Positions 44,451 to 55,599 of a DNA stretch of 64,000 bases are shown in pieces. How positions within the stretch are numbered: the first letter of the stretch is position 1; each line of letters starts with the position of its first letter. Origin of the DNA: Rutpela maculata. Its lineage: Eukaryota; Arthropoda; Insecta; Coleoptera; Cerambycidae. The position numbers were made by a program, and so were the translations under genes. Under the pieces are notes generated by a model. It was not told the origin of the DNA. It worked only from the letters and a program-made list of their open reading frames with translations, and ran no database searches. The stretch lies in contig OW386287.2 of NCBI GenBank assembly GCA_936432065.2, positions 88,765,688 to 88,829,687 on the forward strand, written 5' to 3'.

Positions 44451-45907
44451 GGCAAGTCTGCCTGGGATTTTTCCCAAAAAATTTCTATACCATTTGATAG
44501 CAACGGATTCTTATAGGAAAAATTCCGCTGAACAAGATTTTCTTATGAAAAATTTTCCTAAACCGCTCGCGGTTCATGGTCAAATAATTGTTTAAACAAA
44601 ATTTTTTTCGTTTTTATTTAATAAAATGAAAACGGTTTGACCGATCCGAAAAAATCTTGATCCAATCGAAAGATATTTTCAATACGCGTCGTTTGGCACC
44701 AGACACAACTCATTTTGTTAACCCGTTCATTTGTTATAGCCAAAATAAATTTTTTAATTAACAAATTGATTATTCCGAAACTAATGAGGTCAAGATAAGT
44801 ATTGTTTTTTTTCAAAAAACATGCCTTTTACACCAAAGAATACACCATATTTTTTTTGGCCCCATATCTTCAATACTTTTTGATTGTTTAAACAATTGAC
44901 ATAATTTGTTAATTAGCAAATAACTTTTTTTTCGAATGTTTTATCGACTTCAAACCAACTTTAAACGATCTTACTATTTTCACGTTGCGGAAGAGATTTT
45001 TTTTAAAAACGCGTATAACTCTTCAGGGATTGAATATTTTTTTTTTTAGAACCTTTTGTGGTTGATGGAAAAACTTGTTAGCTTTCATTTGCACCAAACC
45101 TCGTGTCAAAAAAGTTGTTAATAAACAAATTAGAGCCTCTAACGCAATATCACTTATATTTCCGGTTCCGGTTATCCGATCAAGTTCTTTCTGGTCTCAA
45201 AATTTTCCTTTTTCCAAGCACTTTCATATGCACAAAGCCCCATTTCGATACGCTTACACAGAGCCGAGATATACCATTGGTTAATTTGCAAAATTAATTT
45301 AAACTTTAAATAAACAAAAGCAAAAAGTTGCATTCGTGCAGACTTCTATGGGGGTTATGCCCGACATCAATATTTATCGTTTAAAGTTAGTTTGAAGTCG
45401 ATCAAACTTTCGAAAAAAAAGTTATTTGCTAATTAACAAATTATGCCAATTGTTTAAACAATCAAAAAGTATTGAAAATATCGGGCCAAAAAAGATATGG
45501 TATATTCTTTGATATAAAAGGCATGTCTTTTGAAAAAAAAAAAAACAATATCCTGACCTCATTAGTTTGGGAGTAATCAATTTGTTAATTAAAAAATTTA
45601 TTTTGGCTATAACAAATGAACGGGTTGACAAAATGAGTTATGCCTGGCGCCAAACGACGCGTATTGAAAATATCTTTCGATTGAATCAAGATTTTTTCGC
45701 ATCCATCAAACCGTTTTCATTTTATGAAATAAAAACGAAAAAAAAAAATTGTTTAAACAATTATTTGACCATGAAGCTCGCGGTTTAGGAAAATTTTTCA
45801 TAAGAAAGTCTTGTTCAGCGGAATTTTTCCTATAAGAATCCGTTGCTAACTCAAATGGTATACAAAATTTGTAAAATCACCTCTTTTTTACCCCAGGCAG
45901 ACTCGCC
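44451..45907. mobile_element. TIR element with about 500-bp arms and 7-bp TSD
   Basis: Tips GGCAAGTCTGCCTGGG and CCCAGGCAGACTCGCC differ at one position and are flanked by TATAATA at 44444-44450 and 45908-45914. The arms (about 44451-44975 and 45370-45907) pair over their length through GCGGAATTTTTCCTATAAGA, AACGACGCGTATTGAAAATA and TTAATTAACAAATT-type blocks. The open frames at 44618-44815 and 45567-45788 are the same arm sequence in opposite orientation and are probably non-coding. Confidence 0.88.
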
Positions 45908-46129
45908 TATAATAGATATATTAAAAATAGAATCAAGACTGCAAAGTGCAAAATATTGTCACATTTTTCGTTTACTTCAGTCTCACTGTCAATAGTTTAA
46001 ATCCCGTTGACATTGTACAATAATATGAAATTAGGGAGTAGGGACCGGGACCGCACGACCTCCACCGGTCGACGCCGATGTACGCCGCCAATAAAAATAT
46101 GGTGGTGTACACCGGCATCTTACGCCGCA

Positions 46130-48365
46130 CAGTGGCGAGAAATGTCAGTGTTCCACCCAAATTACTCTAGAGGTCGTAAATTTTAAGTTATTGATACATT
46201 CTTTTTTTTTAAATGTTCATCTTGAAATCACCTATCGATCCCTCTAGCCGGATTTTGAAATTTCATTTTTCATTTTTTTTAATTTCTAATAGAAAATCAT
46301 ATTTTTACAGAAAAATACTGTTTTTCCTATTAAATTTATTCTAACGGGCCGTAAATTTGAGTTTTCGTAACAAATTTTTTTTTCAAATCTTCGTCTTTTA
46401 ATCAGCTATTGATCTGTCTACATGAATTTTTGATTTAGTTGTTGACAACTGTCAAAATGACTGTCAAATATAAAAAAATACGATTTTTAGATAAATAATT
46501 CATACAATAACAGGTTGGTGTTCAGAAAAATATATATAGTGTTTTCAGTGTTCCGAAGTTGACAGGAAAATATGTATTTCTAAATTTGGCAGCTGCCATA
46601 ATTGTTGTCAAATTTCTAAAGATAGATGGAAGAGCTTATTAATTTTAAAAATACCCTGTAAATATATAGAAAAATAGATATATATATTGTTTTTGATCCG
46701 TTTGATTTAGTAATTGACAGGAAAATATGAATTTTAAATTTGGCAGCTGTCATAATTGCTGTCAATTTTCAAAATATGGAGGTAACACCTTATTAATTTT
46801 AAAAATGCACTATAAATGTATAGAAAAATAGATATATATTGTTTTTAAACTGCCAGATTTAGTAGTTGACAGGGAAATATGGTTTTTAAATTTGGCAGCT
46901 ACCATAATTTCTGTCAAATTTCAAAAAATAGAAGTTAGAGCTTATTAACTTTAAAAATACCCTGTGAATATATAGCAAAACTGATACAAATTGTTTCTAA
47001 TGTACCTGGTTCCGAAGTTGACAGGAAAATATGATTTCTAAATTTGGCAGCTGTCATAATTGCTGTCTCATATCAAAATATAGTAAGAGCTTATAAATTT
47101 TAAAAACACTCTATAAATGTGTAGAAAAATAGATATATATTATTTTTGATCTGTCTGATTTCGTAACTGATGGAAAATATCATTTTTAAATTTGGCAGCT
47201 GACATAATTGCTGTCAAATTTCAAAACATGGAGGTAAGAGCTTATTCTTTGAACATACCTTATAAATGTATAGAAAAATTGATGTATATTATTGTTGCCA
47301 TAATTTCTGTCAAGTTTTAAGGTGTGCAGATGAGAAGTTATTAATTTGAAAAATACCCTTTGAATGTATAGACAAATAGATATATATTATTTTTTATCTT
47401 CCTGATTTACGAACGGACTGGAAAATATTATTTTTAAATTTGGCAGCTGCCAAATTTAGATATCACATTTTCCTGTCAACTTCGGACCCAGGTACATTAA
47501 AAACAATTTGTATCTGTCTTGCTATATATTCACAGGGTATTTTTAAAGTTAATAAGCTCTAACTTCTATTTTTTGAAATTTGACAGCAATTATGGTAGCT
47601 GCCAAATTTAAAAACCATATTTCCCTGCCAACTACTAAATCTGGCAGTTTAAAAACAATATATATCTATTTTTCTATACATTTATAGTGCATTTTTAAAA
47701 TCAATAAGGACTGTATTTTGAAAATTGACAGCAATTATGACAGCTGCCAAATTTAAAACTCATATTTTCCTGTCAATTACTAAATCAAACAGATCAAAAA
47801 CAATATATATCTATTTTTCTATACATTTACAGGGTATTTTTAAAATGAATAAGCTCTTCCATCTATCTTTGGAAATTTGACAACAATTATGGCAGCTGCC
47901 AAATTTAGAAATACATATTTTCCTGTCAACTTCGGAACCAGGTACATTGAAAACACTATATATATTTTTCTGAACACCAACCTGTTATTGTATGAATTAT
48001 TTATCTAAAAATCGTATTTTCTTATATTTGACAGTAATTTTGACAGTTGTCAACAACTAAATCAAAAATTCATCTAGACAGTTCAATAGCTGATTAAATG
48101 ATGAAGATTTGAAAAAAAAATTGTTACGAAAACTCAAGTTTACGGCCCGTTAGAATAAATTTAATAGAAAAAACAGTATTTTTCTGTAAAAATATGATTT
48201 TCTATTAAAAAATTTAAAAAAACGAAAAATGAAATTTCAAAATCCGGCTAGAGGGATCGATAGGTAAATTCAAGACGAACATTTTAAAAAAAAGAATGTC
48301 TCAATAACTTAAAATTTACGACCTCTAGAGTAATTTGGGTGGAACACTGGCAATTCTCGCCACTG
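46130..48365. mobile_element. Giant foldback, 2.24 kb, arms built of about 150-bp subrepeats
   Basis: Tips CAGTGGCGAGAA and TTCTCGCCACTG pair, and the axis is the palindrome AAATTTGGCAGCTGCCAAATTT at about 47436-47457. The outer about 400 bp of each arm are unique. Inward, the arms are tandem units with TTTGGCAGCTG landmarks at 46585, 46739, 46891, 47043 and 47191 on the left, plus partial units. The complementary landmarks on the right lie near 47597, 47741 and 47892. The arms differ in length (about 1,317 versus 919 bp) because unit numbers differ. No coding frame was seen. Confidence 0.92.
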
Positions 48366-48715
48366 TGCGCCGGTTTACGCCTCCGCCGCCGATCGGTCAA
48401 CATAAGGACGCCGCCGCCGAAAAATATCATTTGGCGCAGATGTCTACCCGTCAGGGCCTTAGTATATGCCGTTTTTGTAATTAAGTATAATATCTGAGTA
48501 TAAAAGCGTGGGGCGCTTTTCATTTAATCTAATGATGTCTTCAGCATTTTAATTTTTTATCGAACCTGTTCGAAATAGCGTTCGAAAAACGCCCCACGCT
48601 TTTCTACTCAAATATTTTACTTAATTACAGACAGAGAAAACAGGTTCGATGATTATATTTTGCATTTCAGTGCAGTATTTATAAAGCGTGTTTCTTTAGT
48701 TTTTTAAACTATTAA

Positions 48716-50527
48716 TTTATTTAATTTAATAATAAAAGGGCGTTCTGTTGGATTTCTCAAATTTAAAATTAAATTCAATCTGAAAAATATTATCCTGTCT
48801 AAATAATTGTTAAACAGTCACTAATATTGTATATTATTGTTTTTTAAATATTTATAAAAATGACACTTCCTATTTTCTATTACCTGTGAATTTTCTCTGC
48901 AATCAAGAAGAACACAATCTATGAATGTAACCTCTATAGAAGAACTCACCTTTTTGTTAAAGGTATTATTTAATAAGCCATTTGCCATAAATATTTGATT
49001 AGGTATTGTGTCAGTATACATCGATTTTTAATTTGTTAGATGTAGATAAACCAAGATTTTTTTCATTGAAATTATCTTACATTTTAATCTAAAATAGCAT
49101 TCAGTAGTTTACTGAGGTTCCTTTAAAAAGTGAAATATACGGAAAATGTAAATAAATATTTAACTTTATTATGCAATTAACTTTGTGTTTAATTAAACAA
49201 AACTCTGAAAAATAAATAATAAAATAGACTTCGTTCCGTCTTCCATTAAACCTCGTCAAGAATATCTGAAACAAACTAAATTTAAATATTTTTGTTTAAT
49301 TATTCTGTAATTCTATTCTCTTTCACCTCAGAAAGAGCAAAAATTGTACTTCCATTACTGCATGCTTGAATTTGGTAATTCGAGCAACCATTTCATTAGG
49401 TCTATGACACTATTTTTTGACGTATTAAAAGTTGAGCTTTTTGTGCCTTATATTAGTCTGGGTGAATTTTTAGTACCTTTGTAGAAATTCTATGGTGGAA
49501 GAACTTGCCTTGGGTTAATGTATATAAAACAGGTAATATGTGGCAAAATAAGTTTTAAAATTTCCGAAAACCTTTCTTCTTTTTGATGAATTATCGCCCT
49601 TTCTGCAGATAAGAAATAATTTGACGTATCTTCATTCTCACTTAGAACAAAAAACTGAAAAAACTGCAATAGAATCACCCTTGGATTATCCAAATGTCAT
49701 CAGCTGGTGAGCGCTCTTCTAAAAACAAGTGTTCAGTACAACATACCCTCCCGTTACTGCGTTGAATATTATGAAACTCAATTTTTGTCTGCATTAATCA
49801 AAAACATTGGTCATACTTTACTCTAAAATTATAATGAAATATATTTTATATGAAAATGACAATTTATACACCTCTGGAAATTGCCATATATGACGGATAT
49901 GGCTCAATTTTAATAAGGACTATTTGGTACAGTAAGTCAAGCTTTTAAACCCCAGCCTGAAAACGATGTAATGAATTTCCAAATTTTTTTCTTCAACATG
50001 CTTCATAAAGTATGTACATAAGAATCTATATTGTTATTTTTCTAGCATTTTGGTTAGGGGTGGTCGCAAAAAAAACTAACCAAATCATGCTATTTTACAT
50101 ATTTTATGTTCCAAATTTGAATTAAACATTTTATTATCGTGTTTACAAAAAACAGTAAATACACACATATACATACACACACAACTCAAGAAGTATAAAA
50201 AATAAAAACAAAGAAAAAGCGCACCGCAACTCTTCACTCAAAAACTGAGAGAATCGTAATAGTCTAGGACAGCCGTTTTCAACCTTTTTCGAACCACTAC
50301 CCCCAACCTCGATCTCTATTAATAAAATCTAAAATCAATCAAATTTTAAAATTTCTTGTTATAGTTTTTGGTATGATTGATTTCTCATTAAAAATTAGTT
50401 TCATTAAAATTGTATGTGTGTAATATTTAGATTTTTAGATTTTAGAATAAATGATTTAACTTTTTTTTTGTTTTTTTTTTTCAATAGCTCGGGACCCCCT
50501 TGGAATTGCATCGCGACCCACCAGGGG
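48716..50527. other. No gene seen
   Basis: AT-rich sequence. A short ACACACATATACATACACAC run lies near 50160-50185. The frames at 48821-49021 and 49490-49693 carry no recognisable motif. The stretch 50270-50530 (GGACAGCCGTTTTCAACC, CGGGACCCCC) looks like a repeat end but has no partner here. Confidence 0.4.
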
Positions 50528-51682
50528 GTCTAGGAGATAGCTACATATATGGGGCCTGGGATATAGCATGTTGGCATTGCTGTCATGTTTTAGCAAATAT
50601 TTTATCTTATGTTAGTCAGACCTCCCTCCCTGCCCGTTTTGGCGCTAGCCGCCTCAGAAAATATTCAATTGTGGAACAGAGTATAACACTTTGGGGCTTG
50701 GTGCTTGAAGAGGGTATTTTGGCGATCAACATTCGATAAATTTTTTCTCCGTGCAATTGGCAGCACTGGCGACATCAATTATGGCCAAAATTGGAACGTA
50801 GTATAACACTTTCTGACAAGGCGGAAAATTTTCGTTGTCAAACAGGGCCGGCCTGTCCATGTAGGCAAACAAGGCGACGGCCTAGGGCGCTCGAATTTGG
50901 GGGGCGGCATGGCGAGGGCACGGGATGTACTACCAGCGATCCCGACACGCGGAGCGGTCAGCTGTGCGTTATAGCAATACACACAACAAGCCCCCAAGTA
51001 GCACAAGTAGCTGTATTTTGGACATCATCATGTTACGATAGCTTAAAATGTTGGCTATTTGATTATAGTGGCGATTGTTAAAACTGAATTATTACGTTCT
51101 AAAGACGTACTGGTGACGAAAATAGGGAATCATATCTTGGTCATCAAAACGCAACTGGAGCTAAATGGCCATAACGCATGCGCAACTCATTTGGCTCTCT
51201 TTTTGATTTTTGTGGCTACATTATTACCTACTAGTTATGAAATTGCTCTTATGGCAAAATCTACTTCACCGTAACTCTAAATCATGTCTTTTACTAGGCC
51301 TAAAATAAAACAAGAACACTATTATGGTCATCTTTTGGCTTTAAGCAGGTGTTGTTAGATAAAATGGACGTCATACTTACAGTTTGATCATCTTTAAAAT
51401 TATATGAACATGATAATTGCATATATGGTCAATCAAGAGGGTTAAATTTTATCAACGCACGAATTTTTTCTGTAACCTTATATAAAATACTCATGGAAAC
51501 AAAGGGGCCTCCAGAAACTCCTAAATTTTAGGTATAATTAAATTAATTTGAAATATATACATATAAACATTCGATGGTAAGGTTATTAAAACTTATTAAA
51601 ACATCGAATTAGTAAATCAAAATAGAGTATTGAAAATGAACGTAATGGCCGTCGTTTGAGTTCTTCTTGATTGATAGAAAAC

Positions 51683-51886
51683 ATGGCGGCAAGTTGTCAG
51701 TATTTGGCATATGCTTTCGCTAATGTTGCTAGAAATAAGCCAGAATATGACCACAGAATAAGGAACTACCAGAAGCGGCACTCTCAGCACCGTTTGATGT
51801 TTTTTGTGACCTTCGCCATTTTGTTGTTGGTAATTTTGGCGGGAAATTTAAACAGCATGTTTATAAACAAACTTTACACAGGCTGA
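51683..51886 (+). other. Unrecognised small frame with hydrophobic segment
   Basis: An ATG in AAACATGGCGGC opens a 67-residue frame with a basic middle (HRIRNYQKRHSQHR) and a hydrophobic stretch (LMFFVTFAILLLVILAG) that would suit one membrane span. I do not recognise it. The reverse strand of 51750-51820 shares a TTCTGGTAGTTC(C/T) stretch with 52815-52845, so it may be part of mirrored element sequence. Confidence 0.2.
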
Positions 51887-52039
51887 ATACAATTACGTTA
51901 TTCGAAGAATTCTATTTATAATGGATATTAAAACTATTAAAGTAAACTGGATAAAATTGTCTCTACGAACAATTGTATTCTTAATATAAAGTCACAAAAT
52001 GAATTGAAATCAATACAATATCTCGCCTGAGAAAATCTG

Positions 52040-52613
52040 TAATAGTAGGTAGTGCTGTTGGTAGCAATCTATTTTGACACATATTTGTCGTGCGCACAAC
52101 TTAAAATTGTTATAAAGTTCAGCTGAACTTTTACTTGCCAAATCCCCACGATCGCATGCTTCCAACCACAATACGGACCTTAAAAGAAGAAAGGTTCACA
52201 ATTACTTGGAAATATCTTAAGCCGGGTACTCACAGGCGAACTGTAACTGTAACTGCAACGGTTACTGCAACCAAAATTCGTCAATGTGGACGCGTTGCGA
52301 ATGAAGCTCGCGAGCTCACTTCGAGCTGATCGCAGCGAACCGAGAGTTGTCGGTTTTTACTGCGAACACAAAGAGGCTCTCAGTTGGTTTGTGGGCGCTG
52401 AAGGTTTGTTCGTTCATATGTATGTGTATGTACACACCAAAAGTTGTTGCAGTAACCGTTGCAGTTACAGTTACAGTTCGCCTGTGAGTACCCGGCTTTA
52501 TAATTTACATCAATAATAAAATACCTTTGGGGATTCTTAGGAAAGCTAAGTAAATTAATGTATTTTCCTGCCGTACTACTTGTACATTCCTTAACAGCGC
52601 AAACGGGTTCCAC
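52040..52613 (-). pseudogene. THAP-domain gene remnant with intron
   Basis: Exon 1 (52613-52525) reads MEPVCAVKECTSSTAGKY then LLSFPKNPQR, with the first two THAP Cys ligands (C-x4-C) and the FP motif. A GTAT donor is at 52524. A TTTTAAG acceptor (AG at 52180-52179) opens exon 2, which reads SVLWLEACDRGDLASK and AELYNNFKLCAR. It then needs a frame change to reach RLLPTALPTI, the AVPT-box position. The Cys of C-x2-H is present, but the His and following Phe are missing at the frame change, so zinc binding is lost. Such domains occur in P-type transposases and in host THAP proteins. Confidence 0.7.
52220..52497. mobile_element. PIF/Harbinger-like MITE inside the THAP intron
   Basis: Inverted ends of about 50 bp (AGCCGGGTACTCACAGGCGA and complement, then TGTAACTGTAACTGCAACGG) are flanked by TTA at 52217-52219 and 52498-52500. 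Removing it and one TSD copy leaves an intron of about 65 bp. Confidence 0.88.
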
Positions 52614-52759
52614 CTCGTTTACTCATATCGCTAATAAAAATTACTATTAACACAGCACAATAACACTAAAACCTTTTAAGAATTTATTTCGGTATTATGT
52701 CACAGACTGTCATTTACCGCACTTATTGTTTTAACTTAAAACAATAAATGAACTGACGG

Positions 52760-52972
52760 ATGTACCAACAACAAAATGGCGGCAATGGAATTTTGGCGGG
52801 AAGCCCAAGTGTCGTTTCTGGTAGTTCTCTTTTCTGTGATATGACTGTAAAAGATCTAATAAACTTTTTTCGTCAAATGGCAGATTTAACCGATCATATT
52901 GAACAAACTATTACCAGAAAATTGGTTGAAGTGGTTAGCGACTTTTCGCATCAAAATACGGCTAAACTATGA
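52760..52972 (+). other. Unrecognised small frame
   Basis: The 70-residue frame contains VKDLINFFRQMADLTDHIEQ followed by a Lys/Val-rich helix-like end, and looks more protein-like than its neighbours. I do not recognise it. It is divergent from the THAP remnant and shares a short inverted stretch with 51.75-51.82 kb. Confidence 0.25.
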
Positions 52973-53552
52973 AAGACATAACCTCTCTTTTTTCAACATA
53001 TTCTAGCCATTTTTATAGCTAGAATGGCAGTATTAGGACTTAACATTGTTGCTATTTAATTACTTGCTCATATATGACCAGTATATAGGTAGCTAAAAAG
53101 AGATCATCATGACTATTTCGTTTTTAAATTTTACGCTAAACTACGACTAAAATCAGATGACCAAAATATAACTAAACAAAAGCCTTTGAAACGTTTTATT
53201 GGCTGCATTTTGGTTATCTCAGCTGAATAGCATATTTGTGCTACTTGGGGCGGGGATTTCCCGTTCGCCTAGGGCGCCGAATTTGGTCGGGCCGGCCCTG
53301 TTGTCAATGCTCATTGCTGGAAAATCATATGCCAACATTTTCTGCTTGCCCATTTTCCAGATCCAAAAGTCCAATTTTTTGCCAAAACCGAGGCTTTTAA
53401 AAAAATGTTGGCACCTTCTCAAACTTGTAGTTTTTGTACCAGAGAATAGTTCTCTGTGAATGTCAACATTTTTTTCTCAATGTTTGCTAAAACATAACAG
53501 CAATCCCAACATGCTATATCCTAGGCCCCATATATGTAGCTATGTCCTAGAC

Positions 53553-54872
53553 TATAACAGATGAGTCAACATTTTATAGGAGCAAAGTTGTCCGCGAAGA
53601 AAAAATCCGCGACAATATATATTTATCTTTGATAGTTTAGCCGTGAGCATCCTAATTATTCTTATTCCCTATTATTTGACGTTTAACACAATAGACATTT
53701 TTTTGCACTAAAGGCATATTTCATCCATATCCATGTGTTGTATGTCTCTGAATCGTTGTTTAATTCGATATAATCGCGCCTTGAAAAGTATAAGCTTGGT
53801 TGTGGTCGTAGTCAACGAACTTAAAGAATACTTCTAACCTGAACTCGAGGTTGAAGAAAAAACGAAAACTGCAGCTATGCGAGGGCTTTAATCGTAAATC
53901 CCACACGTGCTTAAAAATTACCAGAAATGACACTAACATGAAGCTTAAAAGAGCGCTGTTTTAAATTTTAATTAATTCTGGTTGTGAATAATGTATGTAT
54001 CCAGAACTAATTTATTCGCCCCAAAGGTAAAATCATAAAAATAAAAGTTAAAACATCGGCAGAAAAAGAAAGAGTGTACTGCGGAGTATACAGTTTTAAA
54101 ACACTTCAATTTAAGTTCATGCTGAAAACTTTTCTTGTGCATTTAAGTACAGAGTGTCCCTTCTTATGTGCACTTGAATATCTTAAGACAACTAGAAAAA
54201 GTGCTATTCCTAAGGTTTTAAATCACCCTCCAGTTAGTTATGATTTAACTTTTACAATGTTTAATAATGATCACAAACAAATGTATACTTAATGTGAATA
54301 GTAATGAACTATTACTATTAATAGTCCTGTATCTATAGTCTGAAAAAAAATGAACCGCCTTCAAACAGGTAGCTAAAAAAATATGAAATAAAATTTCACC
54401 GTCGCCCAGTGAAAAATTAAAAAAAAAATAGGTTAAATTCATTATTTGTTTATTTTTATACCGATTTCAATATCGATATTAGGTAACAAAAAATTTTATT
54501 TATTTTTTTGACGACATTTTTTGAAGGTGGTTCAGTTTTTTTTTTAAATTTTTCTCACCATCATTTTCAATTTATGTTTATTAAATGTACCCACTTATTT
54601 ATACGCTACGCTTTCTTTGGAATAAAAAAAACTTTTGTTTTAAATTTTTTGTCCATACTGAACATTATTTACCGAGTTTAATTTGACCATTTTTATTTAT
54701 TTGGACAATTAATGTAAGCAAATGAAGCTGTTTTTCTTCAAATTCCCCATTTTGCCAAATTCAATCGCTTATAAAAAAATCAATAAAGGTGCGACAAAAA
54801 ATCTAATTACACGGCTTTGTTTAGTGATGTATGTGCTTTTATAATTGGCAACTGAATGTTAAAAAAAATATA
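53553..54872. other. No gene seen
   Basis: AT-rich sequence. The frame at 54074-54292 is protein-like in length but without a motif I can name. Confidence 0.4.
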
Positions 54873-54874
54873 TA

Positions 54875-55156
54875 CAGGGTAATCTTTTTTATAGGAATCG
54901 GAAAAATCAAATTAAAAAAATCCGGCCCTGGAATTAAAAAAATATTTATAACAGCAATCTATCAACTGATAAGTGCATAAAGTGTCAAATTTAAACAAAA
55001 TCCGATCAATAGTAAGGACATTCTGGACAAAATCATTTTATCACCATGTATCTCAAAAATTAAGAGCGACAGGAAAATTTCAATGGCCGTTCCTGAATAC
55101 CCAAGTGGTCCTCTACCGCCCCTGGAAGTATGTATAGTTCCTCATGAAACACCCTG
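54875..55156. mobile_element. CAGGGT-type MITE, TA flanks
   Basis: CAGGGTAATC after TA at 54873 and TGAAACACCCTG before TA at 55157 suggest a TA-flanked mariner-like element of 282 bp. The inverted similarity is short, so pairing is tentative. Confidence 0.5.
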
Positions 55157-55599
55157 TATAAATTATACAATTTTGACAACCTGTATCTTTTTCCACAGCA
55201 ACAATTTACTAAAGCATGTTTGGTTATATCCTCATATTTTGGTCCCAAGAATCTACCCTTGAACTATTGCCTATTATTAATGGTCCACCTTGTATATTAC
55301 TTCGTCTAATCATTTTGATTTACGTTTACATTTTATGAGCACACAATGGTTTTCTATTTACAAAGTTGAAAGTTATTCTGATCAGCTTATAATCACTGAA
55401 AAAAAAATCGGCAGCTACTGGAAGCGGCTGGAACCTCCCCACCCGGTGAATCTTTGAAGTCGAAAAGAGCACTAAACAATATGAACGATCTCATTTAATT
55501 ATATTTATTAAGTTGAAATATTTTTTTCGTATTAAATCAGAAAAAAAGTCTTGCGTTCGGTGGGATTTTGACCTAAGAACTTGAGTGTTAAATTTATAG
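55157..55599. other. No gene seen; weak tRNA-like trace
   Basis: The reverse strand near 55550-55600 reads CTTAGGTCAAAATCCCACC, a poor B-box-like word, possibly a decayed SINE. Confidence 0.25.

Larger units (their letters stand above)
43762..48441. mobile_element. Composite insertion, 4,680 bp, 8-bp (possibly 9-bp) TSD
   Basis: GTCTACCC is exact at 43754-43761 and 48442-48449 (extendable to 9 bp with a leading T), and the family A copy at 2.73 kb shows the same site uninterrupted. Both ends are rich in CGCCG/CGGCG words (43.76-43.89 and 48.37-48.43 kb), as is 46.05-46.13 kb. The interior holds a possible BED fragment, a TIR element and a large foldback. An 8-bp target and BED fragment suggest hAT ancestry, though the tips themselves are not clear TIRs. 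Confidence 0.75.
43690..48715 (-). mobile_element. TIR/MITE family A, second copy, interrupted
   Basis: The left end (ATAAATACTGCATTAAAAAG, CATCGAACCTGTTC) lies at 43.69-43.76 kb. The remainder lies at 48.44-48.71 kb (CAGGGCCTTAGT, AACAGGTTCGATGATTAT, GTGCAGTATTTATAAAG). Together they are collinear with the reverse complement of the copy at 2530-2800. A 4,680-bp insertion separates the parts. The right part also carries a short extra segment around 48.55-48.60 kb. Confidence 0.88.
50843..53300. mobile_element. hAT- or P-like element, 2,458 bp, 8-bp TSD
   Basis: Tips CAGGGCCGGCC and GGCCGGCCCTG are perfect inverted repeats. TTGTCAAA (50835-50842) and TTGTCAAT (53301-53308) form an 8-bp TSD with one mismatch. 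Subterminal CCTAGGGCGC/GCGCC words are shared. The interior contains a minus-strand THAP remnant. An 8-bp target is known for both hAT and P superfamilies, and THAP would favour P, while the tip looks hAT-like. Confidence 0.82.
50528..53552. mobile_element. TIR element, interrupted, about 90-bp inverted ends
   Basis: The left end GTCTAGGAGATAGCTACATA continues TATGGGGCCTGGGATATAGC and GTTTTAGCAAATAT. The right end is its reverse complement to 53552 (TATGTAGCTATGTCCTAGAC). A hAT-like element (50843-53300) is inserted in its middle. The target duplication of this outer element is not evident. Confidence 0.78.
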
